The notes: generated from the sequence alone by a model not told the origin. 64,000 bases of DNA from Streptomyces lomondensis (GCF_014651035.1 NZ_BMWC01000003.1:434001-498000), one strand, 5' to 3'; shown: positions 9,650 through 18,801, counted from the stretch's first letter. Numbers and translations are program-made.

Positions 9650-10573
9650 ATGCCCGCGAAGGGTAAGCACCGCCGCCCGAAGACCCAGCGTTTCACCCGG
9701 TCCATCGCCGTCGCCGGAACCGGCGGGGCCGCTCTCGCCCTTCCCCTCATGGGGGCCGCCGGCGCCCACGCCGCCACCCCGCAGTCGGCCCCGGAAAAGG
9801 CCGTCCAGTCCGCTCCGGCCGCTGAGAAGAAGGCCCCCGAAAAGGCCACGGAAGCCCGCACCTACACGGTGAAGGCCGGCGACTATCTGGCGAAGATCGC
9901 CGACGAGCAGAACGTCAGCGGCGGCTGGAAGAAGCTCTACTCGGACAACCGCGACGCCGTCGGCGACGACCCGTCGCTGATCCACCCCGGCCTGAAGCTC
10001 TCCCTCGGCGAGAAGGCGGCGACGAGCGCGCCCAAGGCGCCGTCCGCGCCGAAGGCCTCGGCCGAGAAGCCGACGAAGAAGTCCTCTTCCGCCGAGTCGT
10101 CCGCGAAGGCGGAGGCCGCGCCGAAGCCGGCCGCCGCCCAGCCGGCCGCCGAGAGCAACGCCGGCGGCTACACCTCCCCGGTGGACGGTGCCACCGTCGG
10201 TACCCCGTACCGCATGTCCGGCAGCATGTGGTCCAGCGGCTACCACACCGGCGTCGACTTCGTCGTCCCGACCGGCACCTCCCTCAAGGCCGTCGGCGCG
10301 GGCACGGTCGTCTCCGCCGGCTGGGGCGGCGCGTACGGCAACCAGGTCGTCATCAAGCTCAGCGACGGCCACTACGCCCAGTACGCCCACCTGTCCCAGC
10401 TCTCCGTCTCGGCCGGCCAGAGCGTGAGCGCCGGGCAGCAGATCGGCCTGTCGGGTGCGACCGGCAACGTCACCGGCCCGCACCTGCACTTCGAGATCCG
10501 CACCTCGCCGGACTACGGCTCGGACATCGACCCGGTCGCCTTCCTGCGCTCGCACGGCGTCTCCGTCGGCTGA
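9650..10573 (+). CDS. Secreted LysM/M23 peptidoglycan endopeptidase
   Basis: A 307-aa exported cell-wall hydrolase. It has a signal peptide (about residues 1-41, ending AGAHAA), a LysM peptidoglycan-binding domain (about 69-121, from YTVKAGDYLAKIA), an Ala/Lys/Pro-rich linker, and a C-terminal M23 metallopeptidase domain. Zinc ligands are visible: His199 and Asp203 in HTGVD, and His280 in the HLHFE motif. It cleaves peptide cross-links in the wall. The ATG follows the riboswitch expression platform with GGAGAGGA as ribosome site. Control by c-di-AMP ties it to spore germination and resuscitation (family knowledge). A strong terminator follows. Confidence 0.92.
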   Translation: MPAKGKHRRPKTQRFTRSIAVAGTGGAALALPLMGAAGAHAATPQSAPEKAVQSAPAAEKKAPEKATEARTYTVKAGDYLAKIADEQNVSGGWKKLYSDNRDAVGDDPSLIHPGLKLSLGEKAATSAPKAPSAPKASAEKPTKKSSSAESSAKAEAAPKPAAAQPAAESNAGGYTSPVDGATVGTPYRMSGSMWSSGYHTGVDFVVPTGTSLKAVGAGTVVSAGWGGAYGNQVVIKLSDGHYAQYAHLSQLSVSAGQSVSAGQQIGLSGATGNVTGPHLHFEIRTSPDYGSDIDPVAFLRSHGVSVG

Positions 10574-10604
10574 CCGACCGCACGACCACCTGCCTGACAC
10601 GCAA

Positions 10605-10642
10605 CCGTAGGCCGGACCCCGATCCCCGGGTCCGGCCTACGG
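10605..10642 (+). terminator. Strong hairpin terminator after the M23 gene
   Basis: A 15-bp perfect stem (CCGTAGGCCGGACCC paired with GGGTCCGGCCTACGG) encloses an 8-nt loop 32 nt after the stop codon. There is no U tract, as is common in Streptomyces. Confidence 0.75.
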
Positions 10643-10712
10643 CGTGTGTCCGCCGGCCGTCCCCAAGGGATCGACAGCGCACGGCAGTTGGGACACAGTG
10701 ATCCCGTCGTGA

Positions 10713-10728
10713 GTGCAAGCGCTTTCTG
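10713..10728 (+). promoter_or_regulatory. LacI-family-like operator
   Basis: GTGCAAGCGCTTTCTG contains the AAGCGCTT core palindrome typical of LacI-family sugar-regulator operators. It sits just upstream of the ribosome site (AAGGAG) of the DUF6250-like gene, where binding would block expression. No lacI gene is present in the window. Confidence 0.5.
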
Positions 10729-10743
10729 AAGGAGCTGTGTCCC

Positions 10744-11460
10744 GTGCCGACCACCCGCAGAACGTTCGGAGCCCTGGCCGCCGGAGCCGCGCTGGCGGCC
10801 CTCGCCCCGACGGCGGCCGCGAACACCGCGCCCCGTCACCGCCGGCTCATCGCCCACGACGACTTCCGCCACGGCCTCCGCCGCTGGGCGACCGAACTCC
10901 AGGACGGCGGCACCGTCACCGCCTCTCGCGGAGTCCTGGAGATCGACGTGCCGAGCGGCGCGACCGTCTGGTACCGGCAGCGGCTCGAAGGGCCGTACCT
11001 CCTCGCGTACACGGCCACCGCCGTCTCCGAGGGCGGCGTCAACGACCGGGTCTCGGACCTCAACAACTTCTGGAACGCGACCGACGTACGCTCCCCGGAC
11101 GACCTCTTCGCGACGCCCCGCGGCGGTGCCCTCGACGAGTACGACCACCTCACGACGTACTACGCCGGGTACGGCGCCAACTACAACACCACGACCCGGC
11201 TGCGCCGTTACGTCGGCGAGCCCGGCGTCCGCCCCCTGGTCTACGACTACACCGAGCCGCTGCTCGTCCCGAACGAGCCGAACCGGGTCCGGATCGTCTC
11301 CGACGGCTCCACGGTCAGGTGGTGGAACAACGGGCGGCTCGTCTTCGACTACACCGACCCGCAGCCGTACACGAGCGGGCACTTCGCCTTCCGGACCGTG
11401 TGGAGCCACTTCCGGATCAGGGACTTCCGAGTCTGGCGGCTTGCCCCGGAACATCCCTGA
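10744..11460 (+). CDS. Tat-exported DUF6250-like protein, possible polysaccharide-active
   Basis: A 238-aa protein with a Tat-type leader (TTRRTFGALAAGAALAAL, cleavage near ANTA, about residue 28). A beta-rich domain follows, with aromatic-rich blocks such as NNFWNATD and FRTVWSHFRIRDFRVWRL. It resembles the DUF6250/concanavalin-like proteins found with polysaccharide lyases. No catalytic residues can be assigned. The GTG start has AAGGAG 8 nt upstream. A LacI-type operator ahead of it suggests sugar-responsive expression. Export and context point to plant-polysaccharide binding or degradation, but function is not established. Confidence 0.75.
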   Translation: MPTTRRTFGALAAGAALAALAPTAAANTAPRHRRLIAHDDFRHGLRRWATELQDGGTVTASRGVLEIDVPSGATVWYRQRLEGPYLLAYTATAVSEGGVNDRVSDLNNFWNATDVRSPDDLFATPRGGALDEYDHLTTYYAGYGANYNTTTRLRRYVGEPGVRPLVYDYTEPLLVPNEPNRVRIVSDGSTVRWWNNGRLVFDYTDPQPYTSGHFAFRTVWSHFRIRDFRVWRLAPEHP

Positions 11461-11572
11461 CAAGCGGCCTATTCCGGAGTTGGCGAACACTTTGGGAGTG
11501 GCTTATCTCACCGCCCGTCAACCCTTGCCTACGGTCGCGTAGGTCACATTCGAGGGTGAATCATGAACGGCT

Positions 11573-12391
11573 GTGGCAGACGATTCGAAGAACGACAGCA
11601 GAGCAGTGATCGGGTCGTACGTGGCGGTGGGGGACAGCTTCACCGAGGGCGTCGGTGATCCCGGCCCCGACGGGGCGTTCGTCGGCTGGGCCGACCGGTT
11701 CGCCGTCCTGCTCGCCGACCTCCGGCCCGAGGGCGACTTCCAGTACACCAACCTCGCCGTACGCGGAAAGCTCCTCGACCAGATCGTGGCGGACCAGGTG
11801 CCGCGGGCCGTCGACATGGCCCCGGACCTCATCTCGTTCTGTGCCGGGGGCAACGACATCCTCCGGCCCGGCACCGACCCGGACGAGGTGGCCGAGCGCT
11901 TCGAGCGAGCGGTCGTACAGCTCACCGCCGTGGCCGGCACGGTGATGGTGACGACCGGTTTCGACACGCGTGGCATGCCGGTGCTCAAGCACCTGCGCGG
12001 CAAGATCGCCACCTACAACGGGCATGTCCGGGCCATCGCCGACCGGTACGGCTGCCCGGTGCTCGACCTGTGGTCCCTGCGCAGTGTGCAGGACCGCAGG
12101 GCCTGGGACGCCGACCGGCTGCACCTGTCGCCCGAGGGGCACACGCGCGTGGCGCTCCGCGCGGGCCAGGTGCTCGGGCTCCAGGTGCCGGCCGACCCCG
12201 AGCAGGAGTGGCCCCCGCTGCCGCCGCGCGGCACCCTCGACATCCGGCGCGACGACGTCCACTGGGCGCGTGAGTTCCTGGTGCCGTGGATCGGGCGCCG
12301 GCTGCGCGGGGAGTCCTCCGGGGACCATGTGACGGCCAAGGGGGCGCTGTCGCCGGACGACATCAGGATGCGCATCGCTGCGGTGGCGTGA
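11573..12391 (+). CDS. SGNH/GDSL-family esterase
   Basis: A 272-aa SGNH hydrolase. Block I is GDSFTEG (nucleophile Ser22), block III is GGND (Asn94), and block V is the DRLHLS segment with the catalytic Asp and His184. The substrate is unknown; family members hydrolyse acyl esters. No signal peptide is visible, so it is probably cytoplasmic. The GTG at 11573 gives the usual family N-terminus, but its ribosome site is poor; GAGGG lies about 17 nt upstream. Confidence 0.85.
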   Translation: MADDSKNDSRAVIGSYVAVGDSFTEGVGDPGPDGAFVGWADRFAVLLADLRPEGDFQYTNLAVRGKLLDQIVADQVPRAVDMAPDLISFCAGGNDILRPGTDPDEVAERFERAVVQLTAVAGTVMVTTGFDTRGMPVLKHLRGKIATYNGHVRAIADRYGCPVLDLWSLRSVQDRRAWDADRLHLSPEGHTRVALRAGQVLGLQVPADPEQEWPPLPPRGTLDIRRDDVHWAREFLVPWIGRRLRGESSGDHVTAKGALSPDDIRMRIAAVA

Positions 12392-12452
12392 GAGGGACCT
12401 CCGCGGGGAGGGCCGGCTCGGCGGATGCCGACGTGGCCCGCTCCGCGGTGGC

Positions 12453-13073
12453 CTACTGCCCCGAGGGCGTCAGCGCCTGCCCCTCCAGGCCCAGTTCGCG
12501 CGCCAGCGCCTCGTCCGTCCACTGCTGTGCCCGCGCTCGGGACACCGCACCGGCGTAGGACGTCAGCTGGACGGCGAGGCCGTCGAGGAGGGCGGTTAGG
12601 CGCAGGGCCGTGCCGTGCGGGTCCGGGCAGCGGAACTCGCCCGCCGCCACGCCCTCCGCGATGACCTCGGCGAGGGCCGCCTTCCACTGCCGGTCGAGGT
12701 CCTGGGCGACCTCCCGCAGCGCGGGCTCGCGCAGCGCCGCCGCCCAGCCCTCGATCCACAGCCGCCAGCCCTTGGCCTGGCCCGTGGGGGCGTACCACCG
12801 TACGGCCGACCGCAGCCGGCGCAGCGCCGACGTACGGCGGCCGAGCAGCTTGCGCAGCTGGGCGAGATCGACTTCGGCCGCGTGCCGGAACGCGGCGGCG
12901 ACCAACTGCTCCTTCGTCGAGAAGTGATAGAGCACCAGCGCGTTGCTCACCCCGAGCGCCGAGGCCACGTCGGCGATCCTGACCGCCGCCACGCCCCGCG
13001 CCTCGATCTGCTCGATCGCGGCCCGCAGCAGTTCCCCGCGCCGTTCCGCCACGCTCAACCGGACTCTCGTCAC
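12453..13073 (-). CDS. TetR/AcrR-family regulator
   Basis: A 206-aa regulator. The N-terminal TetR helix-turn-helix occupies about residues 8-54 (AAVRIADVASALGVSNALVLYHF). The C-terminal domain is all-helical with a conserved RLWIEGWAAALREP block seen in a Streptomyces subgroup. It converges with the GDSL gene. No adjacent transporter or enzyme identifies a target; the broken dehydrogenase lies upstream on the same strand. Confidence 0.85.
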   Translation of the reverse strand: MTRVRLSVAERRGELLRAAIEQIEARGVAAVRIADVASALGVSNALVLYHFSTKEQLVAAAFRHAAEVDLAQLRKLLGRRTSALRRLRSAVRWYAPTGQAKGWRLWIEGWAAALREPALREVAQDLDRQWKAALAEVIAEGVAAGEFRCPDPHGTALRLTALLDGLAVQLTSYAGAVSRARAQQWTDEALARELGLEGQALTPSGQ

Positions 13074-13150
13074 GCCGCCACCCTACCCACGCGCATGCGG
13101 CCTCCCGGCATGCGGATCCGGCCGGTGGAGGCACGGGGCAGGCGGCTGCC

Positions 13151-14200
13151 TCAGCGGTACCAGCCGTACCGCTCCGCGATGACCGCCTGCCGGTCCGCCG
13201 CGATCGCGTGGGCGGCGGCCCGCGGGGTCGTCCCGTCGGCCTGCGCGCGGGCCGGCACCCGCTCGACCAGGGCCCGCATCGAGCGGCGCGTGTACGCGAA
13301 CGCCTCCGCGGCGTCCGCGCCGATGTCCCCGAACAGCGTCCACCACCACCAGGCGTTCGTGCCGGAGTTGACCACGACGTCGGGCAGCACGGTCACCCCG
13401 CGCGCGGTCAGCAGCGGCTCCGCCTCGGCCGTACGGGCATGTCGGCCGCCTCCACGACCCAGCGGGCGGTGATCCGCTCCTGGTTCCCGGCGTCGACCGC
13501 GTACGACACCGCCGCCGGTACCAGCACCTCCGCGTCGGCCGACAGCCAGGCCTCGCCCGGCAGCTCGCGGTCGCCCGGCCGCAGCGCCGAGCGGTCCATG
13601 GTGCCGTGGGCGTCCCGCGTGGCGAGCAGCGCCTCGACGTCCAGGCCCGCCGGGTTGGCGATGGTGCCCTTGATGTCGGCCACGGCCACGACCGTGAGCC
13701 CCGCGCGCGTGAGAAAGCGCGCGGTGGCCCCACCCATGGTGCCCAGCCCCTGGAGAGCGGCCCGGGTGCCCGCGTACGGCACCCCGGCTGAGGGTCGCCT
13801 CGGCGACACCGCAGCCGCCGACCAGCTCGTCCGGGCCGATGCCGTCGACCTCGACCGCGAAGGCGTCGGCGAGCCGCCGCCGGGCCGCGGCCTCGTCGTC
13901 CAACAGCGGGTACACGGCCTGGATCGAGGAGACCAGCCCCGCCTCGGCGGCGGCCCGGTCCACCAGGTCCTGCGTGAGCCCGAGGTCCTCGCCCATCGTC
14001 CAGCAGCCCTCGCGGTCGTAGTGCAGGGCCTCCTTGGCGGTCATGCCGCGGGCCAGGCCGGCGACCTCCTCCAGGGTGCAGCCGGGGCGCATCCGCAGAC
14101 CGCTGCCGGTGACACCGCGCACCAGCCGGTCGACGACCAGGAAGCCCTGCCGGCCGGTGAGGTGGTCGGTCCAGGTGAGGGACAGCAGGGGGCCGGCCAT
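13151..14200 (-). pseudogene. Glu/Leu/Phe/Val dehydrogenase, inactivated
   Basis: This is the remnant of a Leu/Val-dehydrogenase-like enzyme (oxidative deamination of branched-chain amino acids). Three lesions are visible. First, near 14000-14020, KEALHY is joined almost directly to GEDLGL, removing about 37 residues that in the family contain the GGAKGG motif with the substrate-binding Lys. Second, near 13790, about 14 nt are lost and the frame shifts before AGVPYAGTR. Third, near 13430, one base is missing at MPV and the frame returns. The intervening Rossmann domain (GLGTMGGATARF) and the C-terminal VVNSGTNAWWWW block are still well preserved, so decay looks recent. The original ATG at 14200 has GAAGGA upstream. 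Confidence 0.85.
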
Positions 14201-14324
14201 GCGAAGTCCTTCGCAGGTTACTGAATCATCGGTCAGTACCGTCCTAGGTGGGGCCCCTGCGCACCGGTGTTGTCGGAGGGGCCGACCATAATGGAAAGCC
14301 TGACCGACTCCACCTGGAGGTACC

Positions 14325-15620
14325 GTGGCCGGTTTCCGTTCCCCGAGTTCCGGGCTCCGCGCGTTGCGGCCCGGGGCGTTCGGCGCCGACCCACGGGGCG
14401 AGCGCATGGCACGCATCCGCAGATCTCCCCATTTCAAGGACGGGGTCTTCCAGAACCCCGGTGGCCCCGCGCGGACCCGGCCCTCGGGCTCGGCCCTGGA
14501 CTTCGCGAAGGTCTTCTTCGACAAGGAGACCCGTCCCCGCCGCGCCCCGAAGGGCACGGTGCCGGTGCACGCCACCACCCTCGCCGACATCACCCGGCCG
14601 CCGGCCACCGGGCTGCGCCTGACCTGGATGGGGCACTCCAGCGTGCTCGCGGAGATCGACGGCCGGCGCGTGCTCTTCGACCCGGTGTGGGGCGAGCGCT
14701 GCTCCCCGTTCCCCTTCGCCGGGCCCAAGCGGCTGCACCCGGTGCCCCTGCCGCTGGCCGCGCTCGGCCCGGTCGACGTGGTGGTCATCTCGCACGACCA
14801 CTACGACCACCTGGACATGCCCACCATCAAGACCCTGGCCGGCACGGACACGCTGTTCGCCGTGCCGCTCGGCGTCGGCGCCCACCTGGAGCACTGGGGC
14901 GTGTCCGCCGACCGGCTGCGCGAACTGGACTGGCACGAGGCGGCGAAGATCGGCGGCCTCACCCTGACCGCCACCCCGGCCCGGCACTTCTGCGGCCGGG
15001 GCCTGCGCAACACCCAGCACACCCTATGGGCCTCCTGGGTCGTCGCCGGTGACGAGCACCGGATCTACCACAGTGGCGACACCGGCTACTTCGACGGCTT
15101 CCAGGAGATCGGCGCCGCGCTCGGGCCGTTCGACGCCACGATGATCCAGATCGGCGCGTACTCCGACTTCTGGCCCGACATCCACATGACCCCCACCGAG
15201 GGCATGCGCGCCCACCTCGACCTCCAGGGCGGACCGGAGCACGGCCTGATGCTGCCGATCCACTGGGCCACGTTCAACCTGGCGACGCATCCGTGGGCCG
15301 ATCCGGGCGAGGGGACGCTCGCGGCCGCCCGCGCGGTGGGCGCCCGCGTCGCCCTGCCCCGCCCCGGCGAGCCCTTCGAGCCCACGGCCGAGACCGTCCC
15401 GTCCGAGCCGTGGTGGCGCGGGGTGGCGCTCGCCCCGGCGGGTGGCCGGCCGGCCGGTGGCGGGTCGGTCGGTGGCGGTCCGGTCGGGGAGGCCCTCGCC
15501 GACGCCACGATCAAGACCGTCTCGGACGCGGCAGCCGTGGCCCAGGCCGACACGGTGCGTGACGGCCGGGGCGAGGCGGCCAAGGGCACCGAGGACCCCG
15601 AGACGCTCCCGGCGGGCTGA
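14325..15620 (+). CDS. MBL-fold metallohydrolase (UlaG/NAPE-PLD-like)
   Basis: A 431-aa metallo-beta-lactamase-fold hydrolase. The metal motif HDHYDH begins at His157. Further ligands lie in the TPARHFCGRG and YHSGDTGY blocks, and a late His is in PIHWATF. The N-terminal KDGVFQNP block and overall layout match the lactonase/NAPE-PLD-like branch. The last 70 residues are Ala/Gly/Pro-rich and probably disordered. The GTG start has CTGGAGG upstream. It is divergent from the dead dehydrogenase. Substrate unknown. Confidence 0.87.
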   Translation: MAGFRSPSSGLRALRPGAFGADPRGERMARIRRSPHFKDGVFQNPGGPARTRPSGSALDFAKVFFDKETRPRRAPKGTVPVHATTLADITRPPATGLRLTWMGHSSVLAEIDGRRVLFDPVWGERCSPFPFAGPKRLHPVPLPLAALGPVDVVVISHDHYDHLDMPTIKTLAGTDTLFAVPLGVGAHLEHWGVSADRLRELDWHEAAKIGGLTLTATPARHFCGRGLRNTQHTLWASWVVAGDEHRIYHSGDTGYFDGFQEIGAALGPFDATMIQIGAYSDFWPDIHMTPTEGMRAHLDLQGGPEHGLMLPIHWATFNLATHPWADPGEGTLAAARAVGARVALPRPGEPFEPTAETVPSEPWWRGVALAPAGGRPAGGGSVGGGPVGEALADATIKTVSDAAAVAQADTVRDGRGEAAKGTEDPETLPAG

Positions 15621-15641
15621 CCCGGGACGCACGGCAGACGG

Positions 15642-15684
15642 ACGGCGAGGGCCGGGGAGCGCGAGGCTCCCCGGCCCTCGCCGT
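15642..15684 (+). terminator. Long hairpin terminator
   Basis: A 19-bp stem (from ACGGCGAGGGCCGGGGAGC, paired with its exact complement at 15666-15684) encloses a 5-nt loop 22 nt after the MBL gene stop. Confidence 0.8.
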
Positions 15685-16151
15685 CTCCGTGTGACCGCTT
15701 CTGACCAGGTCGGATCGGAATGTTGTCGTCCATGGCCGGATGCAGGGCGGGGTTATCGGTCTGTCGTACGAGACCTCATACCAGAGCGGGACGCTCACCG
15801 TATGAGTTTGTCAACTGCCCACCGCACATGATGCGCTGGTGACTACTGTCAGTGTCCGTCGGGAAACAGGCGGATCAGGGAGCGGGGGGCCGGTACGTGC
15901 AGGCGCAAGGCGGACGAGGGAGTCGACGCGAGGAGGATCCCCGCTGCCCGCGCACCACCGACACCGGCACGGGTGCAGCCCTCGCCTCCGCCCCGGAACG
16001 GCACCCGGACCCCGGACGTGCCGGCGCCGGACGGCAGCGGGGCGAGTCCGGGCGGACGGCCCGAGGCGCGCGGAAACGGCCACGCGAGCCGGGCCGTACC
16101 ACCGCAAGCCCCCCTGGCACCCAGGACCGACGGACCAGTACGAGGACACCG
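15685..16151 (+). other. Intergenic region ahead of the conservon
   Basis: About 470 bases separate the terminator from the conservon start. An open frame runs through from 15852 into the ATPase gene, but its translation is Arg/Gly-rich and low-complexity, so I treat this as leader and promoter region. No convincing -35/-10 pair or RNA could be identified by eye. Confidence 0.4.
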
Positions 16152-18299
16152 ATGTCTCACCTCCGCGCCCCGGCCGCACGCGCAGACCGCCGTGAGGGCG
16201 GGCGGCACGGGCGGCCGGCCGCCCGCACCGCGACCGCGCTGCCCGAGGCCCACATACGGCCCCAGCTGCTGCGTCTGGCCGTGCTGCCGCCCGTCGCCGT
16301 CGCCCTCAGCGGCTGCGCCGCCGTCCTCTTCACCGTCCGGTCCACCGGAGCGCGGCCGGGCCTGACGCTGTGGGCCGTGCTCGCCGGCGCGGTCTTCGTG
16401 GCCCTCGTCGGCATCGCCGTCGCCGCGGTGGCGGCCAACCGGACCGCCCGGTCCGTGCACGACCGCGTCGGCGTGCTGCGCCGCGCCACCGCGCGGCGCG
16501 AGGCCGACCTGCGCGCACTGGTCGAGACCCTGCGCCGCGGCGACGGACCGCCGCAGCACAGTCCGCAGAGCCCGCGCGGCGGCGCCGCCGAGGACGCCGA
16601 CGACTTCGAACTGCTCTCCTCCGACCTGGCCCGCGCGCACGACGGCGCCGTCACCGCCGTCGTCCAGGCCTCACAGCTCTCCAGCCAGGCGGGCAGCGAA
16701 CAGAAGCTCGAGGTGTTCGTCAACCTCGCCCGGCGGCTCCAGTCCCTGGTGCACCGCGAGATCTCCATCCTCGACGAGCTCGAGAACGAGATGGAGGACC
16801 CCGACCTGCTCAAGGGGCTCTTCCACGTCGACCACCTCGCCACCCGCATCCGCCGCCACGCCGAGAACCTCGCCGTGCTCGGCGGGGCCGTCTCCCGCCG
16901 GCAGTGGAGCAACCCGGTCTCCATGACCGAGGTGCTGCGCTCGGCCATCGCCGAGGTCGAGCAGTACTCCCGCGTCAAGCTGGTGCCGCCGATCGACGGC
17001 ACCCTGCGCGGGCACGCCGTCGCCGACGTCATCCACCTGCTGGCCGAACTCGTCGAGAACGCCACGGTGTTCTCCGCCCCGCACACCCAGGTGCTGCTGC
17101 GCGCCAACCTCGTCACCTCCGGGCTCGCCGTCGAGGTCGAGGACCGCGGGCTCGGCATGCCCCTCGAGGAGCAGACGCGCATGAACGCGCTGCTCGCCGA
17201 CCCGGACCAGGTGAACGTCGCCCGGCTCCTCGCGGACGGCCGCATCGGGTTGTTCGTGGTCTCGCAGCTGGCCAGGCGGCACGGCATCACCGTCCGCCTG
17301 CAGACCAACATCTACGGCGGCGTGCAGGCGGTGCTCGTCGTGCCGCAGGCGCTGCTGGGGGCGGAGGCGGGGGCGCCCGGCGGTGCGGTGCGGCCGCAGG
17401 GCGGCGGTACGACGACGGGTTCCGAGCGTCCGGCCGTGCCGATGCGGCAGGCGGGGCGCGACGGACGCCATGGGCAGCACGGACAGCCTTCGGCTGGGGT
17501 CGAAGGCGTGTCCGGAGGGCCGTCGTCTCCGGCCGAGGGAACCGTGTCCGGCTTCTCAACCGTGGCGGTTCCCGCCTCCGGGACGCGGTCCTCCGCCTCG
17601 CCCGCGGCGTCCGCCGTCCCGCCCGCGGCACCCCTCGCGCCCGAGGGCCTCCGGCAGGAGGCCGAACCGGCCCCGGGCGGAAGCCCGAAGAACGGCCGGC
17701 CCGCGCCGCTGCCCGTGCGCGGGGCCCGTCGGGAGCGGCCCACTCCGGCCGAGGCCCGGCCCGGCATCAGCCCCGACGACCGGCGCGTCCTCGACGAGAA
17801 CGTGACGGCGCCGCCCACGCCCCGCAACGGCGCCGTGCGCGGCACCATGGGCAAGCCCCAACTGCCCCGCCGCCGCGCCCAGGAGCACATCGCGCCGCAG
17901 CTGCGCGACGGACCGACTCCGCGTCAGGACCCCGAGTACCTCGTCAGCCACGATCCCGGTCTCATGGCGGCCTTCCAGCGGGGCATCAGCCTCGCCGAGG
18001 CCCAACAGAACATGGAGGCCGGGAACATGGAGTGGGGCGACATGACGGATCCCCACACGGCGTCTGCGCACATGGAGCCTTCGCGCGTGGAGTCTTCCCA
18101 CAGGGAGCCGACGCACATGGAGCCTCGGCACGCGGAGCCGAGGCACATGGAGCCGACACACGTGGAGCGGACGCACACGGAGTCCGCCCACAGGGACCCG
18201 ATTCCCCTCCAGCCGGTCCACGCCGAGCGCGACGGTGCGACGACGTCCCGCCCCGACCACACCACCACCCGGCACGACGGGAGCGCACCCGCCGGATGA
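16152..18299 (+). CDS. Conservon sensor-like ATPase (CvnA type)
   Basis: A 715-aa membrane-anchored protein, first of a four-gene conservon. It has two transmembrane helices (about 37-57 and 68-90), a coiled linker and a GHKL ATPase domain at about 285-405. The ATPase domain shows an N-box ELVENA (299-304), a VEDRGLGM G1 box and a GLFVV block. A phospho-acceptor His box is not evident. A long Pro/Ala-rich tail follows. The tail contains eleven degenerate HxEPx pentapeptides (bases 18069-18233). In S. coelicolor, conservon products assemble into a GPCR-like membrane complex (established knowledge). I chose ATG 16152 for its GAGGA ribosome site. The stop overlaps the next open frame. Confidence 0.88.
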   Translation: MSHLRAPAARADRREGGRHGRPAARTATALPEAHIRPQLLRLAVLPPVAVALSGCAAVLFTVRSTGARPGLTLWAVLAGAVFVALVGIAVAAVAANRTARSVHDRVGVLRRATARREADLRALVETLRRGDGPPQHSPQSPRGGAAEDADDFELLSSDLARAHDGAVTAVVQASQLSSQAGSEQKLEVFVNLARRLQSLVHREISILDELENEMEDPDLLKGLFHVDHLATRIRRHAENLAVLGGAVSRRQWSNPVSMTEVLRSAIAEVEQYSRVKLVPPIDGTLRGHAVADVIHLLAELVENATVFSAPHTQVLLRANLVTSGLAVEVEDRGLGMPLEEQTRMNALLADPDQVNVARLLADGRIGLFVVSQLARRHGITVRLQTNIYGGVQAVLVVPQALLGAEAGAPGGAVRPQGGGTTTGSERPAVPMRQAGRDGRHGQHGQPSAGVEGVSGGPSSPAEGTVSGFSTVAVPASGTRSSASPAASAVPPAAPLAPEGLRQEAEPAPGGSPKNGRPAPLPVRGARRERPTPAEARPGISPDDRRVLDENVTAPPTPRNGAVRGTMGKPQLPRRRAQEHIAPQLRDGPTPRQDPEYLVSHDPGLMAAFQRGISLAEAQQNMEAGNMEWGDMTDPHTASAHMEPSRVESSHREPTHMEPRHAEPRHMEPTHVERTHTESAHRDPIPLQPVHAERDGATTSRPDHTTTRHDGSAPAG
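18069..18233 (+). repeat. In-frame 15-bp tandem repeat coding HxEPx pentapeptides
   Basis: Eleven consecutive 15-nt units (165 nt) encode variants of His-Met-Glu-Pro-Xaa, for example HMEPS, HREPT, HMEPR, HAEPR and HMEPT. Units degenerate at the 3' end (HRDPI, PLQPV). Phase is exact, with no indels. Confidence 0.85.
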
Positions 18300-18367
18300 C
18301 CACCCCCGTTTCCACCCCCACCCCCAGCGCTCCCGCAGACCTTCGTACCCCAAGGAGTCGATCCACC

Positions 18368-18799
18368 ATGGCGAGCGATGCGCCGACCGCCCATGTATCC
18401 GATCTCGACTGGCTGATGAGCGGCCTCGTGCAGCGCGTGCCGCACACGACCGCCGCGGTGCTCCTGTCCTGCGACGGACTCGTGAAGTCCGTGCACGGCC
18501 TCGACCCGGACAGCGCCGACCACATGGCCGCCCTGGCCTCCGGCCTGTACTCCCTCGGCCGCAGCGCCGGCGTCCGCTTCGGCGACGGCGGCGACGTACG
18601 GCAGGTCGTGGTCGAACTCGACTCGACCCTGCTGTTCGTCACCACCGCCGGCTCCGGCACCTGCCTCGCCGTGCTCGCCGGCCGCGAGGCCGACGCGGCC
18701 GTGCTGGGTTATGAGATGGCGATGCTGGTCAAGAGCGTCCGCCCGTACCTGGTGACCGCTCCCCGGCAGTCCGTCGAATCCCCGGCGATGAGGCCTTGA
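18368..18799 (+). CDS. Roadblock/LC7-domain protein (CvnB type)
   Basis: A 143-aa roadblock/LC7 protein, the conservon partner thought to act on the small GTPase. The single domain spans about residues 10-105 (from DLDWLMSGLVQRVP to TCLAVLAG). I chose ATG 18368, which has AAGGAG upstream and matches the usual family N-terminus. An in-frame ATG at 18296, overlapping the ATPase stop, would add 24 residues. The stop lies 2 nt before the preferred start of the DUF742 gene. Confidence 0.88.
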   Translation: MASDAPTAHVSDLDWLMSGLVQRVPHTTAAVLLSCDGLVKSVHGLDPDSADHMAALASGLYSLGRSAGVRFGDGGDVRQVVVELDSTLLFVTTAGSGTCLAVLAGREADAAVLGYEMAMLVKSVRPYLVTAPRQSVESPAMRP

Positions 18800-18801
18800 G
18801 C

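Noticed and set aside
15852..16151. 100-residue N-terminal extension of the conservon ATPase
   Set aside because: It is Arg/Gly-rich without hydrophobic or motif content, and ATG 16152 has a good ribosome site and the usual protein start.
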